From the NCBI GenBank assembly GCA_018268775.1, contig JAFDVV010000029.1, positions 45,676 through 81,132 of the forward strand: 35,457 bases of DNA, read 5' to 3'. Position 1 is the first letter of the stretch. Each line of letters starts with the position of its first letter. The notes beneath the pieces are model-generated. The model saw only the letters and a program-made list of their open reading frames with translations. It was not told the origin of the DNA and searched no databases. This DNA is from Acidobacteriota bacterium. Lineage in GTDB: Bacteria > Acidobacteriota > Terriglobia > Terriglobales > Acidobacteriaceae. Of this stretch, positions 26,850 to 35,278 are shown one piece after another. The position numbers and the translations under genes were made by a program.

Positions 26850-27677
26850 TCAATGCGTCATCGCATACACCACATAGTTGACGCCGATCTCCGTCCCCAG
26901 CACCGAATACTTCGCCGGATACCTCGGATCGTCCAGAAACTCCCACGAATCCCCGATGTCGGAATTAAGTGAGAACGCCACCATGATGCGGCCCTTATCG
27001 TCGTAGATTCCCTTCCAGTGGGCGACGTATCCATCCTTCTTATGTCCCGTCGCCAGGTGCTCCGCCCCAGGTATCTGGTAGCGATTGTCAAGGTTGAAGA
27101 CCGTATGGAAGATCGGGTCGTCGTTCGGAATGTCCACCAGCTCGCGATCGGGAAAGACCATCTTCATCGTCTTCTCAAAGTAGGCCTGCTCCTCCGTGCC
27201 ATGGCAATCGTCGGCCATAAAGAAGCCGCCGCGCAGCAGGTAGTCGCGCAGCTTCTGCGCCTGTTTTTCGGTAAGCCCCCACTCCCCCACCTGCACCGCA
27301 TAGAGCCACGGCCAGTTATAGATATCATCGCCGTCGTCGGGATTCACCGACTGCTCCACCGACCGCGCATCCACCCGCGTCAGGCGCCGTACCGCATTGG
27401 CTAGGGCGCGGTCCGCGCGCGGATAATCCTGCGTCCACAATGACAACCCCTCCTGCCACGGGCCATCGAACCTCCCGCGATACCCATCCAAAGGCCCCGG
27501 AGGAAACATCAGACGCGCGAACGTCCACTCCCCCGGTCTCTGCCAGTCCGGCGGCAGCGGTATATTGCGTCCATATTCGACAGAGGGATACTCGCGAAAC
27601 GCCTGCTGTGCAGCAACCGCCCCCAGGACGACGCCCGGAACCGCCAACGCAACCGCCGCAAGCTGGAGACGTCGCAT
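26850..27677 (-). CDS. Second DUF4159 domain protein (paralogue)
   Basis: 275 residues from the ATG at 27677, with GGAGG 5 nt upstream. A signal peptide covers about residues 1-23. The DUF4159 core shares blocks with the gene at 24003-24806: NWPWLYAVQV, RDYLLRGGFFMADDCHGTE, DDKGRIMVA, WEFLDDPRYP and the identical ending pattern Y-x-x-Y-x-MTH. The N-terminal part differs (FARLMFPPGP). It stands apart from the operon because the multicopper oxidase on the other strand lies between, and the fucosidase terminator precedes it, so it probably has its own promoter. Function unknown; tandem duplication is the simplest origin. Confidence 0.88.
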   Translation of the reverse strand: MRRLQLAAVALAVPGVVLGAVAAQQAFREYPSVEYGRNIPLPPDWQRPGEWTFARLMFPPGPLDGYRGRFDGPWQEGLSLWTQDYPRADRALANAVRRLTRVDARSVEQSVNPDDGDDIYNWPWLYAVQVGEWGLTEKQAQKLRDYLLRGGFFMADDCHGTEEQAYFEKTMKMVFPDRELVDIPNDDPIFHTVFNLDNRYQIPGAEHLATGHKKDGYVAHWKGIYDDKGRIMVAFSLNSDIGDSWEFLDDPRYPAKYSVLGTEIGVNYVVYAMTH

Positions 27678-27732
27678 CCGTACCTCCACCTCCTATGAGA
27701 CGAAGGAACCCTCTCACCTGGCTTCCCGTTCA

Positions 27733-27767
27733 CAAAAATAACCCCGCCGAGTTCTGTCTGGCGGGGT
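27733..27767 (-). terminator. Intrinsic terminator after the fucosidase gene
   Basis: An 8-bp stem (ACCCCGCC at 27741-27748 paired with GGCGGGGT at 27760-27767) with an 11-nt loop. On the minus strand it is followed by TATTTTTG (27740-27733). It lies about 30 nt past the fucosidase stop and separates that unit from the second DUF4159 gene. Confidence 0.8.
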
Positions 27768-27795
27768 CGTTTGGAGGCGACTCTTTAGCTCGGGC

Positions 27796-29160
27796 TTACA
27801 CGCCCTCGCGTGGCTTGTTGTTGCGGACGAAGACCGTGTCCTGTTTTGGCTCTCCGTCGCACTCGATCGCAATCGTCGTAATCGGAGAATCGGGGGCCTC
27901 CGCAGGGAGGCCGGTAATGTGCACGCGATAGGGATCCTGGCTGACCTTCAGCTCCTGTCCTCCCTTATGGAAGCGCGCCGACTTCACCTTCACCCTGAGT
28001 CCCGAGATCGCGACGTCGCCACCCGGCCAGAAGTGCACATGCATATAGAGCGTGTTGCCCATGCGCGTGAAGCTCGCATAGTTCGAGCGGCGCGGATCAC
28101 ATAGCTCCGACTTGTAGATCGTCTCGCCGTTCCCGTCCATCCACCTCCCGACCTCGGTCAGGATGCGTACCGACTCCTCTGGAACGGACCCGTCGCCGCG
28201 CGGCCCGATATTCAGCAGGTAGTTGCCGCCGTCGTGGACACAACTGATGAGGTTGCGAATGACGGTGCGGGCAGACTTCCAGTTGTCGTCCGCACGCTGG
28301 TAGCCCCAGGAGTCGTTCAGCGTCATGCACGACTCCCATGCCCTGCCACCCGTCTCCGCCACAATCTTCTGCTCCGGTGTCGAAAAGTCGCCCGGCAGCT
28401 TGTTGCGATTGTTCACAATAATGTCCGGCTGCAGCTCGAACACCATCTTGTTCATCTTCTCCGACTCCCAGCCCGCCGCATCCAGGGGCCACGAGACGTC
28501 GTACCAGAGAACGTCGACTTTGCCGTAGTTCGTCAGCAGCTCGCGGATCAGGCCGTGCGTATACGCGACGAAACGCTTCCGAGCCTCCTCGTCGTGCGCA
28601 CACCGCGCTCCATCGGGATGGTGCCAGTCCATCAGCGAGTAGTAGAAGCCCACGCGCAGGCCCTCCGCGCGCGCCGCCTCCACATACTCCTTCACCAGGT
28701 CGCGGCCCGGCCCCTGCTTCGTGGCGCAGTAGTCGGTCAGCTTCGTGTCCCAGTTGCAGAAGCCCTCATGGTGCTTCGTAGTCATCACCATGTACCTCAT
28801 GCCCGCGGCCTTCGCCAGCTTCGCCCATGCGCGCGCAAAGCCAGGCTTTGGCTTGAACTCCCGGGGAAACTGCTTGTACTCGGCCAACGGTATAGCGGAG
28901 GTCTCCATCGCCCACTCGTGCCGGCCATACTGGCTGTAGGCGCCGAAGTGGATAAACATGCCGAACTTCGCCTCGTGCCACCAATTCATGCGGCGAACCT
29001 GGTCAGGCGTTGCGGCCACCGGGTACGGATCGCGCTCCCCTGCGGGAGGCGTGGCGGGCTTGGCCGCAGCCTGCGCACTGCCCTGCACTGCAAGTGAAGC
29101 GAGCGAAGCTCCCGTGCCCAGCAACATATTGCGACGGCTGACTTTAGACGAGTTCATCAT
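27796..29160 (-). CDS. GH29 alpha-L-fucosidase, exported
   Basis: 454 residues from the ATG at 29160 (a second ATG follows immediately), with AAGGA 8 nt upstream. The N-terminus SRRNMLLGTGASLASLAV looks like a Tat signal. The GH29 catalytic barrel shows KFGMFIHFGAYS (65-76), TKHHEGFCNWDT (128-139), the nucleophile D221 in VDVLWYDVSWP, and NIGPRGDG near 330. A short beta domain follows. GH29 enzymes remove terminal alpha-L-fucose with retention of configuration, here probably in the periplasm. It lies 78 nt downstream of a TonB-dependent receptor and is followed by a terminator, so the two form a transcription unit for use of fucosylated glycans. Confidence 0.92.
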   Translation of the reverse strand: MMNSSKVSRRNMLLGTGASLASLAVQGSAQAAAKPATPPAGERDPYPVAATPDQVRRMNWWHEAKFGMFIHFGAYSQYGRHEWAMETSAIPLAEYKQFPREFKPKPGFARAWAKLAKAAGMRYMVMTTKHHEGFCNWDTKLTDYCATKQGPGRDLVKEYVEAARAEGLRVGFYYSLMDWHHPDGARCAHDEEARKRFVAYTHGLIRELLTNYGKVDVLWYDVSWPLDAAGWESEKMNKMVFELQPDIIVNNRNKLPGDFSTPEQKIVAETGGRAWESCMTLNDSWGYQRADDNWKSARTVIRNLISCVHDGGNYLLNIGPRGDGSVPEESVRILTEVGRWMDGNGETIYKSELCDPRRSNYASFTRMGNTLYMHVHFWPGGDVAISGLRVKVKSARFHKGGQELKVSQDPYRVHITGLPAEAPDSPITTIAIECDGEPKQDTVFVRNNKPREGV

Positions 29161-29238
29161 GCAACAATTCCTTCCTGAAAAAATTGGGGTTGTGGTCTGC
29201 GCACGGCAATCCGCATGACCGGCGTAACGACTCATGGT

Positions 29239-32200
29239 TTAGAACTGGAACTTGCCGGCGAACTGAAGTATCCGCGCGTTGTTGCCGCTGGCAACCGACG
29301 TAATCGTTCCAAAGGTTGCCGGTGTCGTCACGGACGAAGCCGGATTGCCGAGCACGGGGTGATTGAACGCATTGAACGCTTCCACATCGATCTTGAAGCC
29401 TATGCCTTCGTGAATCGGGAAGGTACGGTGCACCGAAGCATCCACGTTCCAGAACTCCGGGCCGCGGATGAAGTTGCGGGGAGCGTTGCCCAGCGTTCCG
29501 ATCGCCGGGGCCTTGAAGGCGCAGGGGTTGAACCACTGGCCCCGCGTGCGCGTGTTCCCAATCGGCGCCGAACAGGACGGATTGGACGCGACAGCACCCG
29601 CGACGAACGGGTCGCCCACAAGGTCGGCGCGCTCATAGGTTCCTGCGTTGCCCGTGTTGGCGATATCGCCCGCCGCAGTGATGTTGAGCGCCTGACCGGA
29701 ACGAGCGCTGAAGATCGTATTCACCTGCCAGTTGCCGATGATGTAGTTGACCAGGCTGGAGCCTGAGGCAAAGCGCTTGTTCTTGCCGAAGGGCAACTCG
29801 TAAATAACGTTCGCCGTCAGTATCTGCGGAATGCTGAAGCTGGCGGGACCGCGGCTGCCGCGCGGATTGTAGGGGTCCTCCGGCACGCCGCCTTCGACGC
29901 CGAAGTAACCGTCGGTGCCATCGTTGAGCGTCTTCGACCATGTGTAGGCAACTGTGTAGCCCAGCCCCGTCGAAAAACGCCGCGCCAGCGACGCCTGAAG
30001 CGCGTTGTACGAAGCCGTGCCGCCCGAATGGTCCCACGACTTCTGCGGGACGGTATACGGAAACGGCTGCCCTGTGTTCGTGCCACGCGCAGCGAACGAT
30101 GCACACGTAGCGCACGGCGTACCCGTGTTGTAGTAGCCGCCAATGTCCATGCGACGCGACTGCGAGCCAACGTAATTCAGCGACAGCACCGTGCGGTCGC
30201 CGAACTGCTGTTCAATGCCCGCGTTGTACTGGTGCGAATACGGGTTCTTCCAGTTGGGGTCGACCATGTAGTTCACGTTGGAAGATCCGAAGGGTGTAGC
30301 CGCAGGCAGATTACCCGCGTTGTTCGCAAACGGATTCTGTGCCGAGGTGTAAGGAGTCCCGGGCGTGTTCGTGCCGTTGATCTGGAGCGTGCCCGTGTCC
30401 GGCCACGATCCCTGGTAGTTCTGCGTCATCTGAATGATCGCGGCCCAGTTGTCATAGGTGATGCCGTAGCCTCCGCGGATCGACATCCTGTCGTTCACGC
30501 GATACGCAAAGCCAAACCGCGGAGAGACATTGTCCTTCGACCCATGCAGTATCTTGCCGCCCGTCGCGACGCGCACGTGAGCGGGAAGCGTCGCGCTCGG
30601 CAGGCACGGAGCATGTTTCCGGTCGCTGCAAAGCGGCGGCAGCTTCTGAATGACATAGTCGCCCGTGTTGAAGTCGAAATCGCCCGTCTCGATCGAGCCT
30701 TGCAAGCCGATCGACTCGTCGGTGCCGAAGGCCGGTATCACCGAGCGATCATAGCGAACGCCATAGTTGAGCGTGAGGTTGCGCGTCGCCTTCCACGAGT
30801 CCTGTAGATAAACATTGGCGATACCGCCGGGGCGCTCCGTCAGGAAGACGTTGCGCTTGTTCTCGTTGTTGGGATAGCCAAGCAGAAAGTCCGCCAACCC
30901 GAAACCGGACTGCGCGCTGATCTGCGCCGCGTTCATACCCAGGGCCGATCCCGGATTGCCCGAGAAGTTCGACGTCGAAGCCCCGGTAAACCCTACCGTG
31001 CCCTGTCGAAGAATCGCCGTGTAGTTCACCTGGTCCCAGCCGCCGCCAGCCTGAACCTGGTGATTGCCAATCGTGCGCATCACGCTTCCCATCCACTCAT
31101 GGATGCTGGAGAGGTTCTTCGATGGACTGTTCGACTCGCCGCCCGAGAAGCCGCCGGTGACGTTCTGCGCCACAAGCACCGTGGCCCCTCCCACGAACGA
31201 GGCGCACATGTCGGTCGAACAGCCGTACTTCTGCCATAGATTGTGGTCGTTGAACTGGGTGATCACGTTGTCTTCGACATGCGTCCGTCCATACTGTACC
31301 TGCATGCTGGTCGTCGGGCTGAAGACGTGCATCCAGCTCACGCCATACTGCTGAGCGGGAATATCGGTCGATGTGAACAGCGTAGGCAGCGTGCTTGGAG
31401 AGTCCTGGTTCCACTGAATCCCCGAGTAGCGGAAGAAAATGAAGTCGCGGGTTCCCAGGTGCTGGTCGATACGGCCCGTGTAGTTGTAGACCTTCTGCCG
31501 AGTGGCCTCGGTGATCTGATAGTTGTACTGCGTCGGGGCGATACCGGGAATTACGATCGGCGTCGCGTTGCCGAAGACCGCCTTCACATAAGCAAGAGCA
31601 TAAGGATTGAGCTTGGCGACGGGAATCTGATTTCCCAGGAAGGCCGGACGGCTGGGCGTCGCCGCACTGTTGGCAACCGTAGGATCGTAAAGCTGGCAGG
31701 CGTAAGTACGTGCTACCGTATCGCCCGCAACGCATGTGCCACCTTTGTTCACACCGGTAGTGGCAGAAGAGAAATCGCCATTCAACTGCGCCTGCGTGGG
31801 AATCAGGATGTTGTTCGAACCCGCCTTGGAGTAGTGCGTCACCTCGACACCTACAAGGAAGAAGGTCTTGTTCCGTCCGTCGTAGAAGTGCGGAACACTC
31901 ACCGGGCCGCTGACCTGTCCGCCAAAGGTGTTGAGGTGATAGGAACCGGGAGCGGCTATATAAGGCTTCGCATCGAAGCTGTTGTTGCGAAGAAACTCCC
32001 ACGCCGAGCCATGAAAGTTGTTGGTGCCCGACTTGGTCGCCACGTTCACAACGCCACCCAGCGAGCCCCCATAAAGCGCGTCGTTGTGCGAGTTGATCTT
32101 GAACTCCTGAATCGTGTCCACGATCGGCGGAACGGCATACGTGTTGTACCAGGCCTGGTTGTCGTTCATCCCATCGACCAGATAGATCGTCGAGCGGTTC

Positions 32201-32826
32201 CCCGCACCGTTGATCGAGGGAAACGAGTATGCCGTCGTCGAGGCCGCCGTCACCGCCGTATTGCTGGCGCTCGAGTTCTGGCCGGTGCTGATCGGCGTCA
32301 CGCCGGGAGTCAGTGTCAGCAACTGCGTAAAGTTGCGTCCATTCAGTGGTAGGTTGTTGACGGCCTTCTCGTCGATCACCGTGCCCAATTGCGCAGTCGA
32401 GCTTTCAACCTGCGTGCCCGCCGCCTCTACAGTGACCGACTCGGAGACGCTTCCGGTGCGAAGCGTGGCGTTGATGGTGACAGCCTGCGCCACCGCGACA
32501 TCGAACGCCGCAACTGTCTGGGTCTGAAAGGTCGGCGCGGTAAATATCAGCGTATAGCCCGCTGGCGGAACGGAGGTGAACACATAGGCGCCCGATGCGT
32601 TTGTGACCGTCTCGCGAACCACGTTGGTGCCGGTGTTCTTGAGCGTAACTTTGGCCCCCGAGACGACAGCGCCCACCTGGTCGGTAACGACGCCGTTGAC
32701 CGACGACGAAGATGCCTGCCCCCACGCCGCTTGCGTAGGCCCTGCGACAACAGCCAGAAGAAGCGCGATAACAAATGCAAGATAGATCGATATGCGTCGG
32801 CGAGGTATCGCAAAATGGCCTGACAT
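29239..32826 (-). CDS. TonB-dependent receptor with carboxypeptidase-regulatory-like domain (Oar-like)
   Basis: 1195 residues from the ATG at 32826, which has GGAG 8 nt upstream; an in-frame extension to 32889 is unlikely. A signal sequence spans about 10-37. Next comes a carboxypeptidase-regulatory-like beta-sandwich (about 40-125, with VNGVVTDQVGAVVSGAKVTL and NASGAYVFTSVPPAGYTL), then the plug (LPLNGRNFTQLLTLTPGV, about 160-177), then the barrel, ending with Phe in FAGKFQF as barrel proteins do. This architecture is greatly expanded in Acidobacteria and is thought to import oligosaccharides. Pairing with a GH29 fucosidase 78 nt downstream suggests a fucose-containing ligand. A likely promoter lies at 32873-32902. 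Confidence 0.92.
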   Translation of the reverse strand: MSGHFAIPRRRISIYLAFVIALLLAVVAGPTQAAWGQASSSSVNGVVTDQVGAVVSGAKVTLKNTGTNVVRETVTNASGAYVFTSVPPAGYTLIFTAPTFQTQTVAAFDVAVAQAVTINATLRTGSVSESVTVEAAGTQVESSTAQLGTVIDEKAVNNLPLNGRNFTQLLTLTPGVTPISTGQNSSASNTAVTAASTTAYSFPSINGAGNRSTIYLVDGMNDNQAWYNTYAVPPIVDTIQEFKINSHNDALYGGSLGGVVNVATKSGTNNFHGSAWEFLRNNSFDAKPYIAAPGSYHLNTFGGQVSGPVSVPHFYDGRNKTFFLVGVEVTHYSKAGSNNILIPTQAQLNGDFSSATTGVNKGGTCVAGDTVARTYACQLYDPTVANSAATPSRPAFLGNQIPVAKLNPYALAYVKAVFGNATPIVIPGIAPTQYNYQITEATRQKVYNYTGRIDQHLGTRDFIFFRYSGIQWNQDSPSTLPTLFTSTDIPAQQYGVSWMHVFSPTTSMQVQYGRTHVEDNVITQFNDHNLWQKYGCSTDMCASFVGGATVLVAQNVTGGFSGGESNSPSKNLSSIHEWMGSVMRTIGNHQVQAGGGWDQVNYTAILRQGTVGFTGASTSNFSGNPGSALGMNAAQISAQSGFGLADFLLGYPNNENKRNVFLTERPGGIANVYLQDSWKATRNLTLNYGVRYDRSVIPAFGTDESIGLQGSIETGDFDFNTGDYVIQKLPPLCSDRKHAPCLPSATLPAHVRVATGGKILHGSKDNVSPRFGFAYRVNDRMSIRGGYGITYDNWAAIIQMTQNYQGSWPDTGTLQINGTNTPGTPYTSAQNPFANNAGNLPAATPFGSSNVNYMVDPNWKNPYSHQYNAGIEQQFGDRTVLSLNYVGSQSRRMDIGGYYNTGTPCATCASFAARGTNTGQPFPYTVPQKSWDHSGGTASYNALQASLARRFSTGLGYTVAYTWSKTLNDGTDGYFGVEGGVPEDPYNPRGSRGPASFSIPQILTANVIYELPFGKNKRFASGSSLVNYIIGNWQVNTIFSARSGQALNITAAGDIANTGNAGTYERADLVGDPFVAGAVASNPSCSAPIGNTRTRGQWFNPCAFKAPAIGTLGNAPRNFIRGPEFWNVDASVHRTFPIHEGIGFKIDVEAFNAFNHPVLGNPASSVTTPATFGTITSVASGNNARILQFAGKFQF

Positions 32827-32872
32827 GGGTCGTTCTCCTGTTCCGGGAACTTTGATTGGGAATACGCTGCGA

Positions 32873-32902
32873 ATCCTACCGAAGGCCAAAAATGACTGTC
32901 AA
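32873..32902 (-). promoter_or_regulatory. Candidate sigma-70-type promoter for the TonB-dependent receptor
   Basis: On the minus strand a perfect TTGACA (32902-32897) is followed by an 18-nt spacer and TAGGAT (32878-32873). It lies in the AT-rich divergent gap, about 45 nt before the receptor ATG, and predicts a leader of roughly 40 nt. Confidence 0.45.
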
Positions 32903-33078
32903 TAAAACTTTTACTAATTGCGTATTTTTTTTGCATATTGAAATCACTTATTTTCTACCGTGAAAAATTTATTTCCGGCAATTCCGCCGCAACTGCTGCA
33001 ATTCCCTATACACAACGGCTTTATGCCAACAGGCCTGCCGTTTGATATCGTGAAGTCCATCCAAAGGAGATCGCATCG

Positions 33079-33984
33079 ATGAACCTCAACCTGTCGAGAC
33101 GGAACTTTCTGGCAAGCCTCACCGCCACCGCGGCCTGTGCGTCCCTCCCCTCCTTCGCCGCGCCGCACAAGGCCCGCATCGAGTTCGGCTACGCAGCCAT
33201 CACATGGGGCAACGAGGTGCGGCAGTCGATCGACGACATCGCCGCCGTCGGCTACAAAGGCATCCAGCTACGCGCCAACGCTCTCACCCAATTCAAGCCC
33301 GCCGAACTCAAGGATCTCCTCGCCCAGCACAAGCTCACCTTCGTTGCGCTGTCGAGCGGCGAAGTCTCGCTCGATGCGCCCGAGGACGACCAGCTTGCAA
33401 CACACCTCGCCCATGCGCAGTTCGTCAAGGACTCCGGCGGACGCTATCTCCAGATTCTCGACAAGCTCACTACCTACACACGCACCGTCACCCCCGACGA
33501 CTGCAAGCGTATAGGCAAGCTGCTTACAGAACTGGGCAAGCGCACCGCCGGCATCGGCATCCCGCTCGGCTACCACAACCACCTCGGCACCATGAGCCAG
33601 AGGCCTGAAAACCTCGACATCATCCTTGAGAACTCCGACCCGAAGTACGTCAAGCTCGAGCTCGACACCGCCCACGCAGTCGCCGGAGGAGGCGACCCCG
33701 TCGAGATGATTCGCAAGTATCACGAGCGCATCCTGTTCATGCACCTCAAGGACGTTCGCGACATCCCCGCCGACACGCCGAAGGCGAGGTATCCGTTCGA
33801 GTTCGTCGAACTCGGGCGCGGACGCGTCGATCTCCCAGCCGTCTTCGCCGCGCTCGACCGGTTTGCGTTCAGCGGATGGGCGGTCGTCGAGCTCGATCGC
33901 GTTCCCGACAAGTCGGGGACACCAAAGGAGTCCGCAGCTATCAGCAAGGAATATCTCGAACACAAGATCGGCGTCACAGTTTAA
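33079..33984 (+). CDS. Exported sugar phosphate isomerase/epimerase-like TIM barrel protein
   Basis: 301 residues; AAGGAG 10 nt before the ATG at 33079. SRRNFLASLTATAACA is a Tat-type signal. The rest is the xylose-isomerase-like TIM barrel (IolE/IolI/Hyi-type): FGYAAITWG, IQLRAN, YHNHLG (about 172-177), VKLELDTAHAVAGGGDP (about 194-210, the metal-site strand) and MHLKD. Such proteins isomerise or epimerise sugars and keto-inositols using a divalent metal; export to the periplasm is common for acidobacterial and planctomycete members. The substrate is unknown. An oxidoreductase follows after 24 nt, and the pair is divergent from the receptor-fucosidase unit. Confidence 0.85.
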   Translation: MNLNLSRRNFLASLTATAACASLPSFAAPHKARIEFGYAAITWGNEVRQSIDDIAAVGYKGIQLRANALTQFKPAELKDLLAQHKLTFVALSSGEVSLDAPEDDQLATHLAHAQFVKDSGGRYLQILDKLTTYTRTVTPDDCKRIGKLLTELGKRTAGIGIPLGYHNHLGTMSQRPENLDIILENSDPKYVKLELDTAHAVAGGGDPVEMIRKYHERILFMHLKDVRDIPADTPKARYPFEFVELGRGRVDLPAVFAALDRFAFSGWAVVELDRVPDKSGTPKESAAISKEYLEHKIGVTV

Positions 33985-34008
33985 CTATCCCTGGGAGGAT
34001 CTTTCGGC

Positions 34009-35007
34009 TTGCGCGTAGGAATCGTCGGTACAGGAGCTATCGCGGCAAAGCATGCGCTTGCCTATCGGAACATCGGCTTCGATCTCATCGCATGTACAAA
34101 CCATACGGCAAGCAAGGGCCAGGCCTTTGCAGCCGAGCATGGGGCCGAGTACGTCGCAACCGTAGAAGAGTTGTGCCGCCACCCTAAGGTCGACTACGTT
34201 GACCTCTGTACCTTCCCCGACTACCGCCTACCGGTTGCCGAACTGTGCGCGCAGGGCCGCAAGCATCTCCTCGTGCAGAAGCCTATGGCCGTCGATCTCA
34301 CCACGGCGCGCGCCATGATCTCCGTCGCGGCAAACGCGGGCATTCAACTCGGCGTCGTCAGCCAGCGCCGCTTCGACGACTCCACCATCTTTTTAAAGCG
34401 TGCCATCCAGCAGGGACGTCTGGGCCGCATCCTGCAAGCTGACGCTTACGTGAAGTGGCACCGTTCGGCGGAGTACTACAGCCGTCCCATCAAGGGCAGT
34501 TGGAAGGTCGAAGGCGGCGGTGCGCTCATCAACCAGGGAATCCACCAGGTCGACCTGCTTCTATATTTGATCGGGCCTGTCGCTCGTGTCTCCGCCGAGT
34601 GGCAGCTTGGCGCGCTGCACCACATCGAATCCGAGGATGTCGTCAATGCTCTGCTTCGTTATGAGAACGGCGCAACCGGCGTCATCCAGGCTTCGACCGC
34701 CATCTGGCCCGGCTACCCGGAGCGTGTAGAGATTCACGGCACAAAGGGCACCGCCATCCTCACAGGCGACAAACTGACTACGTGGGACGTTCACAACGAC
34801 GCGGGCGAACCCGCCCCCATCTCGACAAACAGCGCCTCGGGAGCGTCCGACCCGATGGCCATCTCCGTGGTTCCCTTCGAGCGCCAGTTCCTCGACTTCG
34901 CCGAGGCCTGTTCCAAGGGCCGGCCGCCTCTCTGCTCGGGCGAAGACGGATACCGCGCCCTCGATCTCGTGCTCCGCATCTACAACTCATGCCGCAACGT
35001 GGGCTGA
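34009..35007 (+). CDS. Gfo/Idh/MocA family oxidoreductase
   Basis: 332 residues starting at TTG 34009; GGAGG lies 10 nt upstream, and only this start gives the nucleotide-binding GTGAIA at residues 7-12 its proper place close to the N-terminus. The Rossmann domain runs to about 120. The usual E-K-P motif reads Q-K-P (90-92), a small deviation. The C-terminal domain has GGGALINQGIHQVDLLLYLIGP at about 164-185, with the conserved His and Asp pair. The family oxidises or reduces sugars and their derivatives with NAD(P). It has no signal peptide, in contrast to its partner upstream, 24 nt away. The substrate is unknown. A weak start codon may lower its translation. Confidence 0.9.
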   Translation: MRVGIVGTGAIAAKHALAYRNIGFDLIACTNHTASKGQAFAAEHGAEYVATVEELCRHPKVDYVDLCTFPDYRLPVAELCAQGRKHLLVQKPMAVDLTTARAMISVAANAGIQLGVVSQRRFDDSTIFLKRAIQQGRLGRILQADAYVKWHRSAEYYSRPIKGSWKVEGGGALINQGIHQVDLLLYLIGPVARVSAEWQLGALHHIESEDVVNALLRYENGATGVIQASTAIWPGYPERVEIHGTKGTAILTGDKLTTWDVHNDAGEPAPISTNSASGASDPMAISVVPFERQFLDFAEACSKGRPPLCSGEDGYRALDLVLRIYNSCRNVG

Positions 35008-35013
35008 TCTACT

Positions 35014-35031
35014 AGGACCTCCACAGGTCCT
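35014..35031. repeat. Hairpin after the oxidoreductase gene
   Basis: AGGACCT (35014-35020) and AGGTCCT (35025-35031) form a perfect 7-bp stem with a 4-base loop, 7 nt beyond the oxidoreductase stop. There is no T tract, so it may be an imperfect terminator, an RNA-stability hairpin or a repeat. Confidence 0.5.
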
Positions 35032-35045
35032 CAAACGCGCGCCTT

Positions 35046-35073
35046 GCTTTATGCGCATGCCTGCGCATAAAGC
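35046..35073. promoter_or_regulatory. 28-bp perfect inverted repeat, terminator-like hairpin or operator
   Basis: GCTTTATGCGCA (35046-35057) and TGCGCATAAAGC (35062-35073) are exact inverted copies of 12 bp with a TGCC centre. As RNA it would be a strong hairpin; as DNA it could be a dimeric regulator site upstream of the SIS-domain gene. No T tract follows. The rest of the gap to 35278 is AT-rich, and I found no convincing promoter or gene in it. Confidence 0.55.
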
Positions 35074-35278
35074 TCCACAACCCGGCAGCGGAAACGCAAG
35101 GGAGCAGAACCCTCTAGACTTACGATTGACTTCGTTTTACTTCGATTCGCGATACAAATACTTCTTTTATCCTCTCAAAGAGAGTGATAGACTTTCTTTT
35201 GACATCACATCGACTGAATTACAGCCAAAGAGCTGGCTTCAAATTTGGCGGAGATGACGGATTGGGAACATTTTTCAG

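Noticed and set aside
31097..32002. 301-codon open frame within the TonB-dependent receptor on the same strand
   Set aside because: Out-of-frame shadow of a receptor with continuous domain structure; composition is not protein-like.
35051..35257. 68-codon ORF before the AgaS-like gene
   Set aside because: No RBS, begins inside the 12-bp inverted repeat, and its product resembles nothing I know; more likely leader or intergenic DNA.
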